From: JAYFQF01 sp034927285
Lineage (GTDB): Bacteria; Bacillota; Peptococcia; DRI-13; UBA5745
Direction of reading: 5' to 3'
Assembly (NCBI GenBank): GCA_034927285.1
Contig: JAYFQF010000006.1
Coordinates: 6,731 to 70,730 of the forward strand
DNA length: 64,000 nucleotides
The notes beneath the pieces are model-generated. The model saw nothing but the letters and a program-made list of their open reading frames with translations, was not told the origin of the DNA and made no database searches. Below, one piece after another: positions 32,901 through 38,639 of this stretch. A program made the position numbers and the translations under genes. The first letter of the stretch is position 1. Each line of letters opens with the position of its first letter.

Positions 32901-34803
32901 GATCCGCCAGATCCACGCCTTTTTCCGCGTCCTCAATCATTGCCGACTGGGCGGCGCCCAGGGCGTCTGTAAAATAATTGATTTCATTTTGATTGGCGTT
33001 GGCATTTTGCAAAATCGGCAACGCCGCCTCATAAGCTGCCGTAAAAGCGCTCCATAAGGCCGCATCGTACTTGCCTGCGCTATTTCCGGCGCTGTAGACC
33101 GGCTCTGCCCCGGCAAGGGCCGTGGATAAATCATCAAAATGCTGGTAACCCCAGTCCACGGCTCCGATCTTTTGCCCCAGGTCGCTTTTGTTGGCCAGGG
33201 CATAGGTTCCATAGTCTGCGCCGTTTACTAATTCACTTTTAAAGGGCTTTACATCCAGCACCTTCCCTTCCGGATAGGTGACATAGGAGCTGTTGGGGGC
33301 AATGGGGAGAGAGCCCTCTCTGTACCGCAGGGTAACACCCTCTTCCACGTTGACGGTAAGATAGTCTGCTTCCCCCACAAAAACAAGGTCAATGACCCTG
33401 TCCGCCCCCTCAAGGGCAACGCTGTCTTCGATGGAAAGATTAAATTTGTCCCCTTCATTCGCTGGAAAATTGTTTTCAAAAGCAATGGCGGCTCCCTGCC
33501 CGGAGCGCAGCACCGCATTCCCCTTGATGCTGACGCCGGCGGAGAAGCTTGGCCTATGATTGAGCATGAGCGCAGGCCCGTTGATGGAGGAAATGGCGCC
33601 CCCGGAAATTTGAATGGCATCCTGTCTGTCCAGCGCAGTATAAGAACTAACAGCGGCCACTGGGCTTGGCCATGTACTGCGGGTATCCGAATTGAGAATG
33701 GTTCCCCCCGTCATGCGAAACAGGGCCGATTCGTCCATCACAACAACAGCCACCGGGCTGTCCCCTTCGATCTCGCCGCCGTTCATCGTGAATTTTCCAT
33801 AAAACATAACTAATCCTTCTATACGGCCTCCGTTGAGCTCAGCCTCACCAAATCCCGCAACATAAATCCCATTTTGACTGGTATTGGTATTGGGGTTTTT
33901 GGAGGTAACCGTTCCTCCGTTCATCACAAAATGAACCTCATCTTCAATCCTGTCCGGCCCGGGAAGCAGGTTAGAGCCAACAGCAATCGCATCGATGTCA
34001 TAGGCCGACCGGCAGCGGAGCTCTCCGCTCTTTTCCGGCGAGGAATCCGTCAGAGTAAAGGTTATTTCCCCCTCGACATAGATACCATAGACACTAACAT
34101 AGCCTTTCCCGGTAACCGCCAGGATTTTTCCGTTTAAGTCCAGGGTGCAGGTTCTGTTGATTATGATAGCCTTCTCCCTCTCCTGGGTAAGCGTGATATT
34201 GATGTCGCTCAGCAGCTTCAAGGTCACATCCGTATATGATTTGTCCAAAGCATTCATGGCTGCCACGGCTGCGGCATAATCCTCATAGCTGTCCGTGATA
34301 AGTTCTTCTCCTGCGGTTCTGCGGTAGCTGAGGGACATTGCGCCCCCTTCATCACTGCCGCCGCCGGAGCCATCCGTTGTGGTGAATTCCTCACCGACTA
34401 TCTCGGTGTAAGCCGGATCGTTGTTATTATCAAAATAGGCAATTGCCGCATATACGGTATACGCCGTGCCGGCTTCCAAATCCGCCAGCGCCGCCGCAGT
34501 CGTTACCGCGCCCTCCGATGTGAAAGCCATATCCTCTATAAACCCGAAGGTTTCGTCAATCGTTACCGGCTCAGGCTCTTCCGTTTTTTGAACCTTGTAA
34601 ATCGCAAACTTTGTGCCGGAAATCCCCTTGTTATCGGTGACCGTCAAGGTCGCTTCCGTTTCTCCGATCTCCGTCACGGATACCGACAGGGCTACCGGCT
34701 CATTATCTGCCGCGAACGCCGCACCGGGGATCATTGTCAGAATCATAGCCAGCATTAAAACCCAGCAAAGGATCCCGCGTTGTTTACCTACTAAGTGGGA
34801 CAT
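29935..34803 (-). CDS. giant SLH-anchored surface protein with two NEAT-like heme-binding domains
   Basis: The start at 34803 follows AAGGAGG; 1622 residues. The signal peptide is cut near AFA/AD (residue 31). Then: a fibronectin-III-like domain (about 36-150), a right-handed beta-helix-like region with MNGGTV, LNGGRI and MNGGEI rungs (about 200-500), a FIVAR-like helical segment (about 570-622), NEAT-like domain 1 (about 635-805; LSMANSAVNPKARLQV and a late YIKY), a Big-2-like domain (about 812-893), an unassigned beta-rich region, NEAT-like domain 2 (about 1120-1245; LSMGDPAFDNN and VPGTPMVGEYDARLILDL) and three SLH repeats (1440-1622). It is probably the outermost heme scavenger. It is the first cistron after the operator-flanked promoter and has a leader of about 440 bases. 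Confidence 0.8.
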   Translation of the reverse strand: MSHLVGKQRGILCWVLMLAMILTMIPGAAFAADNEPVALSVSVTEIGETEATLTVTDNKGISGTKFAIYKVQKTEEPEPVTIDETFGFIEDMAFTSEGAVTTAAALADLEAGTAYTVYAAIAYFDNNNDPAYTEIVGEEFTTTDGSGGGSDEGGAMSLSYRRTAGEELITDSYEDYAAAVAAMNALDKSYTDVTLKLLSDINITLTQEREKAIIINRTCTLDLNGKILAVTGKGYVSVYGIYVEGEITFTLTDSSPEKSGELRCRSAYDIDAIAVGSNLLPGPDRIEDEVHFVMNGGTVTSKNPNTNTSQNGIYVAGFGEAELNGGRIEGLVMFYGKFTMNGGEIEGDSPVAVVVMDESALFRMTGGTILNSDTRSTWPSPVAAVSSYTALDRQDAIQISGGAISSINGPALMLNHRPSFSAGVSIKGNAVLRSGQGAAIAFENNFPANEGDKFNLSIEDSVALEGADRVIDLVFVGEADYLTVNVEEGVTLRYREGSLPIAPNSSYVTYPEGKVLDVKPFKSELVNGADYGTYALANKSDLGQKIGAVDWGYQHFDDLSTALAGAEPVYSAGNSAGKYDAALWSAFTAAYEAALPILQNANANQNEINYFTDALGAAQSAMIEDAEKGVDLADLPDGTYTVDIEMWNYSSSRLSMANSAVNPKARLQVKDGAASMTIGFRPIMQIGHWGSLMQFWAYKGNTPQEGFNNATVNSGKAEYLLEAEYPVYQYVDFENGTTTPIVGQPEESPKLTNEIRPASARIMLPYIGNANDYNKVYCYVGVDMMRSLDGKAVGDQPVILYIKYSTLQTIDVEATLSVDTSPVMLLPGSAQEVAAKVTGDIGWTISWSSDDESVATVENGHITAVGGGKAAITVRAGKEGEEDLVKTIAVTVAAEGAALIDVKDAGISGGIASASISGDTLVTAGGSEAVVNGKNTVTIDATITPADNIGKAVITLEGTAAQALRGSGKSVTIKTNMGNVTFDAAAMGGIAGADGAVILTIEKSAQVPAVNNSIAGANLKASYNLSLNAGSAGGANVSFGGGRAAVTVSTAGTGIPNNANNYYAYYIKDGKLLERQIVITNDNTASWTTSHFSTWAIIYGQYALDETGGGPGGDPGSTVDITKPGSYLVPVSLGNASSSALSMGDPAFDNNRHALIINDGSSYQLQLCTNPIKIDDIVGGIGTFHCADMSNIYLDKKSLPGGTEQYVSKVTATLDNLAGSYIITISVPGTPMVGEYDARLILDLSNAVKTSQTILTPNTSLSTGKLPSDYSPVPATTTDKVTSGSSITFPKLESYIEGGGVTVENKDAGIAAAFDAAALKAIADAAGSSDVKITVGKAGSSNLSDAQKAVVGDRPVFSLTVTTGSKTITDFGGGKVTVTLPYTLGADEDADGLVIYRVADDGSVEALPCTFNAAAKTISFTTGRFSVYMIAYDKTQVWENPFTDIAESAWYYDAVRYAMQNGLFAGTSETTFTPDADMTRAMLVTVLHRLDGKPAVTGKNIFADVKYGEWYADAILWANENKIVTGYGDGIFGTNDAITREQLAAILYRYAKAKGYDVTKTAELTKYTDVSSLSGWAYDAMKWANAEGLIIGTTDTTLSPSGTATRAQVAAILMRFAENIVK

Positions 34804-34923
34804 GTTTCTCCTCCTTCTAAAAATCCCGGGCGGCGGAACCCGCCTTTCCAATGGCATTCCAAAGCCCCTGACGCCCAATTCAGTCTACGCTATTTTCTTG
34901 GCTGTCCAACCTGCACATGCCCG

Positions 34924-35133
34924 TCAGCTCAGCACAATGACAAAGGCGGGGTCAGTGTGGTTTATAAAGGGATAGGCAGTGCCGCCGCCGCTCAAATAGA
35001 GATCAATTGAAGAGGTCCTAACCGCAAAACGCCCATCGGCGCGGTAACGCCGACGACCACCTCCTGCCCCAGGGGATAAGGCCAGCAGCCCGGAGAGAAA
35101 GCGCCTGGGCTTTAAGCAAAAACTTTTCAGCAA
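34924..35133 (-). CDS. doubtful 69-codon leader ORF upstream of the giant heme protein gene
   Basis: A TTG at 35133, ten bases after GAGGAGG, opens a 69-codon frame in the leader of the heme operon. The product has no recognisable family. A neighbouring frame reads GQEVVVGVTAPMGVLR, which faintly resembles a FeoA N-terminal segment, so this could be a decayed FeoA-like gene. It may also simply be untranslated leader. Low confidence. Confidence 0.25.
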   Translation of the reverse strand: MLKSFCLKPRRFLSGLLALSPGAGGGRRRYRADGRFAVRTSSIDLYLSGGGTAYPFINHTDPAFVIVLS

Positions 35134-35220
35134 CTCACTTGTACCTCCTCTGTTGAGTTCATGGGATAATCGCACAGCATATCGCGGCGCGAGCTAAGCT
35201 TCTATAAGCTTCTACCGGTA

Positions 35221-35236
35221 GTTAGCGCTAGCTAAC
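35221..35236. promoter_or_regulatory. candidate operator 4 (GTTAGC-N4-GCTAAC) just downstream of the heme-operon promoter
   Basis: GTTAGC (35221-35226) and GCTAAC (35231-35236) form an inverted repeat about 10 bases past the predicted transcription start. Binding there would block initiation or early elongation. The half-site resembles those at 35388-35413 and 36253-36288. Confidence 0.5.
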
Positions 35237-35251
35237 AGCTTATCTGCCTGC

Positions 35252-35280
35252 AATATATCATGGGCAATTTCCAGTGTCAA
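35252..35280 (-). promoter_or_regulatory. promoter of the heme acquisition operon
   Basis: TTGACA (35280-35275), a 17-base spacer and TATATT (35257-35252) on the minus strand. It is flanked by TTAG/CTAA palindromes on both sides, as expected for a repressed iron or heme promoter. Confidence 0.75.
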
Positions 35281-35314
35281 CAGGAGGTCTTTTTCTTGAT
35301 TGTCTCCGATTTTC

Positions 35315-35328
35315 TTAGTCTAAACTAA
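35315..35328. promoter_or_regulatory. candidate operator 3 (TTAGTCTAAACTAA)
   Basis: TTAGT and ACTAA arms. The 14 bases differ at one position from the core TTAGTTTAAACTAA of the palindrome in the regulator leader (36264-36277). It lies about 35 bases upstream of the -35 box of the heme-operon promoter. Confidence 0.55.
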
Positions 35329-35387
35329 TGCTTATTTCCTTGGTGTGCCGGCCTTTTTCTTCGGTTTTTCCGTTATATTTCGGCTCG

Positions 35388-35413
35388 ATTTAGTTAGCCA
35401 AGCCTAACTAAAT
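35388..35413. promoter_or_regulatory. candidate operator 2 at the 3' end of the regulator gene
   Basis: ATTTAGTTAG and CTAACTAAAT are perfect 10-bp inverted arms around CCAAGC. The regulator stop codon lies inside the repeat. It resembles DtxR/IdeR-family sites built on TTAG-GTTAG half-sites. Confidence 0.6.
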
Positions 35414-36234
35414 TTTAAAAATTTTTCTATCTCCAATACCAACAGAGCTTCACTCTCCGGCATCCGGGCAACCCCGCAGGAAGAGCGGGCCGTCATATTC
35501 TGAGCGATCAGCAGACTATCCCCTCTGTGTATAACCTCCGGCTCAGCCAGGGGCAGGCGCCAGCTTTCGTACCATAACGGCGTCTTAACCGGCTGGTAAC
35601 GTTGGCCGTCCCAATAGGCCAGAGCGGAAAGCCGCCCGCTGAGACGTACTTTTCCAGCGCTCAGATAAGTAATGGTTTTTGCCTTTAAGGTAACGAGTCC
35701 TTTTCCGCCGAATACGGTCAGCACAGCCGGATGATAAAAGCCCTGATTTCCCATCGAGATCTCCTTCCCGCCGGCCTTATATAACGTAAAGTCCGCCTCA
35801 TACTCTCCATCCGGCAGATAATTCCCCAGTTCTGTGGAGGAAACAAGCCGCAGCAGTTCGTCGGTTTCCTCCCCCCGGGCAATCACCAGAGTGGCCTCTA
35901 TGCAGTTCTTGCTCATGCTCAGCAAATAATTAATGGAATCCTCCTCCAGCGACTGTTCAGGGGATAAGCCATGCCTTGCCATCCAGCGGCGGACCAGCTG
36001 CTGATTGTTCCGGATATCCTTTATCAGCCGGCGGCCCTCGGCGGTCAGCATCAGCTTGCGGCCCTCCCGCTCCACCAGCCCCTGCTTTTCCAGATTGCTG
36101 ACCATTCCCGACGCGCTGGCGGCCGTCACCCCCATGCGCTTCGCCAGACCGGTGACCGTCTGCTCCCGGCGGTCCGCTCCTCCGATGTAATACAGATAAT
36201 ATGCTTGTCCTTTTGTCGTGCGATCAAAAATCAT
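35404..36234 (-). CDS. DtxR/MntR-like winged-helix regulator fused to a NEAT-like heme-binding domain
   Basis: A 276-residue protein without signal peptide or membrane segment, with start supported by GGAGGTGAAG. Residues 1-135 resemble the DtxR/MntR DNA-binding and dimerisation region (TVTGLAKRMGVTAASASGMV, LEKQGLVEREGRKLMLTAEG). Metal ligands of MntR appear replaced: His77 by Gln, Glu102 by Asn, His103 by Tyr, Asp8 by Gly, Glu11 by Tyr. Residues about 139-270 form a NEAT-like domain: LPDGEYEADFTLYKAGG, then the lip motif ISMGNQGFYHPAVLTV, matching LSMANSAVNPKARLQV in the surface protein of the same locus. A canonical late YxxxY heme motif is not evident. The regulator precedes the heme operon and has TTAG/CTAA palindromes in its own leader. 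I infer a cytosolic heme-responsive repressor. The NEAT call is strong by motif; heme binding is untested. Confidence 0.75.
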   Translation of the reverse strand: MIFDRTTKGQAYYLYYIGGADRREQTVTGLAKRMGVTAASASGMVSNLEKQGLVEREGRKLMLTAEGRRLIKDIRNNQQLVRRWMARHGLSPEQSLEEDSINYLLSMSKNCIEATLVIARGEETDELLRLVSSTELGNYLPDGEYEADFTLYKAGGKEISMGNQGFYHPAVLTVFGGKGLVTLKAKTITYLSAGKVRLSGRLSALAYWDGQRYQPVKTPLWYESWRLPLAEPEVIHRGDSLLIAQNMTARSSCGVARMPESEALLVLEIEKFLKFS

Positions 36235-36252
36235 TCTTCACCTCCAGCTGTA

Positions 36253-36288
36253 GCCCTTTAAGGTTAGTTTAAACTAACCTGAAAGGGC
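36253..36288. promoter_or_regulatory. operator 1: 36-bp near-perfect palindrome in the leader of the NEAT regulator
   Basis: The core AGGTTAGTTTAAACTAACCT (36261-36280) is a perfect 20-bp palindrome, extended by GCCCTTT and AAAGGGC with one mismatch pair. The AGGTTAG/CTAACCT half-sites are those of DtxR-family operators. It lies 19 bases before the regulator ATG, where binding would repress the regulator itself. The RNA could also form a hairpin near the ribosome-binding site. Confidence 0.75.
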
Positions 36289-36499
36289 AAAACACTCCTA
36301 AAAAAAATCAGTGCATTATCTCTTTTAACATTAGTGCGGCTTTTATTTAAAATACTATCAATGCCACGGAAAATCAACCAATAAAAATTTTCCGTAAATT
36401 GGGGCTTCTGGTCTTAGAGAGATCACCGCTCTCAATAGAGGGTGGCTTTTTATACAAGAACTGCTGCCTATCTCCAAAGCAGGACCTATTGTGGGGATA
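36289..36499. other. intergenic region upstream of the NEAT regulator
   Basis: An AT-rich stretch that must carry the regulator promoter. A possible -10 GATAAT (minus strand, around 36316-36321) is visible, but no matching -35. A small plus-oriented hairpin CACC-GCTCT/AGAG-GGTG with a short T-run lies near 36424-36452. No gene is seen. Confidence 0.4.
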
Positions 36500-36548
36500 A
36501 AATAAAGAAGCTGTCGCTTTGGGTTTTTAATCCGTTTGCGACAACTCC
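36500..36548 (-). terminator. terminator of the two-gene secreted-protein operon
   Basis: AGCTGTCGC (36509-36517) pairs with GCGACAACT (36538-36546; one wobble). On the minus strand it is followed by TCTTTATTTTAT, immediately after the stop at 36553. Confidence 0.7.
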
Positions 36549-36552
36549 TTTA

Positions 36553-37170
36553 TCAAGATGGAGGGCTTTCTGCTTGTTGATCTTCCTTCCATTGCTGGTA
36601 GTACTTAAGTTCCCCCTCAATCTTGATTGTTACAACATCCTGTTCAACACAGTAGTCTCGAATTGCTTCAAAATCACCTTTTTCATAGCTCTCTTGGTTA
36701 TCCTTAAGGAACTGTTCCAGGATATTCTTTTCACCGGAGCCATCGCCTTTATCCTGACGCACAATACGTTTACTATCGGTGCGCGTATAAAGCTGAACCA
36801 CGCGACAAATAAAGAAATCACTGGGCTCAGCATTTTCAAAAGCAAGAGGGTCGGGTACGTCTGCCGGTATTTTTGTAAAAGCCGCTTCCCGTTCGCGTTC
36901 ATTTAAGTACTGAACTATGCCCGCAAAATCCCCTTTTTGAAAACGTTCCAAGTTATCCCGGTAGACCTGCTCCGTAACATCCTGGTCAGTGTCTAGATTG
37001 ATGATTTTATATTCCTCCGGGCGGCTATAGAAGTCAGAAATTAAACTCGTGTAGTATTCGCCGGGTTGATCGAGGGTTGAATCAGAAGTCTTAGTTTTCT
37101 GATTGTTAAAAATAAACGCAAGGCCAACTAGACACAGAAACAATGCAATAAAGACTACCTTTTTTGACAT
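36553..37170 (-). CDS. membrane-anchored or secreted protein with two KGDF repeats, unknown function
   Basis: The start at 37170 (ATGTCAAAAAAGG) follows GGGGGG. The 205-residue protein has an N-terminal hydrophobic segment (VVFIALFLCLVGLAFIF) acting as signal or anchor, and no lipobox. Two copies of one motif occur: EQVYRDNLERFQKGDFAGIV near residue 70 and EQFLKDNQESYEKGDFEAIR near residue 160. The same motif occurs once in the upstream gene (37206-37895), so these genes are related. No known family is recognised. Base composition is more AT-rich than the surrounding sequence, which suggests acquisition by transfer. Confidence 0.65.
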   Translation of the reverse strand: MSKKVVFIALFLCLVGLAFIFNNQKTKTSDSTLDQPGEYYTSLISDFYSRPEEYKIINLDTDQDVTEQVYRDNLERFQKGDFAGIVQYLNEREREAAFTKIPADVPDPLAFENAEPSDFFICRVVQLYTRTDSKRIVRQDKGDGSGEKNILEQFLKDNQESYEKGDFEAIRDYCVEQDVVTIKIEGELKYYQQWKEDQQAESPPS

Positions 37171-37205
37171 CAATAGCCCCCCACAAAATCAATATTTAGA
37201 ACCTC

Positions 37206-37895
37206 TTATAGATCCAATCGGCTTCCTCCTTGAAAAACATCCGTATGTACAGGGAATTCATATACCCGATACGGCGTGTCCGAGGTCGGCTTTACGCTAG
37301 CGATTAATTTAAAAGAGTGCCTAAATGTTACTATCGTTTGGTCAGCATTTAGGGAAGTGCTCCTCTCCGGATATGTGATTTCATATCGGAAAGCAGGGTC
37401 GTCAAAACGATTATAAACCCAGTGAATAGTAGGCTTTGTAGCGTTAATAACAAGGTTGAGAGAATTTATTGTATATGTTGCCCGGAGATAATAGCCAAAA
37501 TCGACACTTGCCCCGTAATTTATATCAGTTAAAATTGGGGTGTACTCCTTTTCTAGATTTATATCCCGATAACCGGAACCTCTTAACCGGGCAGGAACCT
37601 CAACTCTGTTTGTTTTAATAAACAAACTTACGTTATCTATAGTATATTCCCAGATTTCCTGATAGTTTCCTTCTTGATAATTAAGCATATTAGAGCGTAA
37701 AAACTCTTCTCTAATGTTATTTCCCGTCGCATCCTCTACTTCATAGCGGTCAGGATTGGAAAATAAATCTTCCATCTTTTCAACAAAATAGGCACTTACA
37801 TTAGTATCTGATGGTGTTTTAGCGTACAGAGACCCAGGGATAAGACCGCAAAGCAACATGGTAATAATTAATGCACTTATTTGTCTTTTTACCAT
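37206..37895 (-). CDS. secreted protein related to its neighbour, unknown function
   Basis: A 229-residue protein with a clear signal peptide (basic start, hydrophobic core, SLYA/K cleavage near residue 25). Residues about 38-90 (DLFSNPDRYEVEDATGNNI, then LNYQEGNYQEIWEYTI) align with residues about 45-90 of the downstream product (DFYSRPEEYKIINLDTDQDV, then ERFQKGDFAGIVQYL). The C-terminal half is beta-rich and probably forms a domain of its own. It is the first gene of a two-gene unit with its own promoter. No function can be assigned. Confidence 0.68.
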   Translation of the reverse strand: MVKRQISALIITMLLCGLIPGSLYAKTPSDTNVSAYFVEKMEDLFSNPDRYEVEDATGNNIREEFLRSNMLNYQEGNYQEIWEYTIDNVSLFIKTNRVEVPARLRGSGYRDINLEKEYTPILTDINYGASVDFGYYLRATYTINSLNLVINATKPTIHWVYNRFDDPAFRYEITYPERSTSLNADQTIVTFRHSFKLIASVKPTSDTPYRVYEFPVHTDVFQGGSRLDL

Positions 37896-37996
37896 TTTAT
37901 CCTCCTTTTGGTTCAGAAGCCAACAATGGAGTTTTTCTTTTGGATGTCTCCTTCCTGCTGTTATTTAACAAGCCTCATACAGTAAGCTTGTATATA

Positions 37997-38025
37997 ATTG
38001 TAAACCAATTTGGTAAATTTTTCAA
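37997..38025 (-). promoter_or_regulatory. promoter of the 37206-37895 / 36553-37170 operon
   Basis: TTGAAA (38025-38020), a 17-base spacer and TACAAT (38002-37997) on the minus strand, about 100 bases before the first ATG. Confidence 0.65.
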
Positions 38026-38065
38026 GATCTATTGCTTATGTTGTAGTAAGAAACATATTTTACGC

Positions 38066-38106
38066 AAATAAAAAAGCCCTCCTCTGGATGGTCCGGGTAG
38101 GGCTTT
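38066..38106 (-). terminator. terminator-like hairpin left of the transposase remnant
   Basis: AAAGCCCT (38073-38080) and AGGGCTTT (38099-38106), with TTTTTATTT following on the minus strand. No intact gene upstream uses it; it may be left from the insertion event. Confidence 0.5.
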
Positions 38107-38169
38107 GCTGTACCTGTGCTCTTATCGCTATTTCTCTACCCACACATCCACCCGGCCAGGCTGCCAGTC

Positions 38170-38340
38170 CCCCCGGTAGCCCAGGGCAAGGAAAAGATCG
38201 TACTGCTGACTCTGGAGCCGGATTGGGAAAAAATGAAGACGCGCATGAGTGTGGTGGAGCACCCCTTTGGCACGGTGAAATGGTATCATGGGGCCCATTA
38301 CCTCCTTTGCCGGGGCCGGGAAAAGGCAAGCTGGCCTGGA
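38170..38340 (+). pseudogene. transposase C-terminal remnant (IS1182/IS5-like DDE)
   Basis: The plus strand encodes EKMKTRMSVVEHPFGTVKWY followed by HGAHYLLCRGREKA. This is the conserved region around the catalytic Glu of DDE transposases (pattern R-x-x-VEHPFGTIK ... FLxRGxEKV). The upstream catalytic regions are missing and the downstream end is replaced by unrelated codons, so only about 55 residues survive. It marks an old insertion between the AT-rich operon and tRNA-Glu. Confidence 0.7.
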
Positions 38341-38375
38341 CCGGCTGCTGACCCTGGCGGCCAGAAGAAAAAGGC

Positions 38376-38428
38376 ACACAAAAAAACGTTGGCAAAACAG
38401 GCAAAAAGCCTGTTCTGTCAACGTTTTT
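38376..38428 (-). terminator. terminator of tRNA-Glu
   Basis: AAAAACGTTGGCAAAACAGG (38382-38401) pairs with the segment ending ACGTTTTT (38408-38428), a long stem with two mismatches and a loop of As. On the minus strand it is followed by TTTTTTGTGT, 33 bases after the tRNA 3' end. Confidence 0.75.
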
Positions 38429-38460
38429 CTTTAACCGAAAACGTGTTTTCGGACAAATTC

Positions 38461-38536
38461 TGGTGACCCGTAGGGGACTCGAACCCCTGTTTTCGCCGTG
38501 AGAGGGCGACGTCTTAGGCCGCTTGACCAACGGGCC
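38461..38536 (-). tRNA. tRNA-Glu (anticodon CTC)
   Basis: A complete cloverleaf of 76 bases including an encoded CCA. The acceptor stem GGCCCGT pairs with ACGGGTC (one G-T/G-U-type imperfection), the anticodon loop CTCTCAC gives CTC (Glu), and GTTCGAGTC is the T-arm. It has a consensus promoter and its own terminator, so it is transcribed alone. Confidence 0.95.
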
Positions 38537-38566
38537 AAAGTTCAAGCAGTAAAACCGACGAAGTTT

Positions 38567-38595
38567 ATTATATACAAAGGGGCGATTTTTGTCAA
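38567..38595 (-). promoter_or_regulatory. consensus promoter of tRNA-Glu
   Basis: TTGACA (38595-38590), 17 bases, TATAAT (38572-38567) on the minus strand: a perfect sigma-A match 30 bases upstream of the tRNA 5' end. Confidence 0.9.
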
Positions 38596-38639
38596 ATTTT
38601 ATTTTCTTAAAAATGCCGTGCTTAATTTCTAGCTCATTT

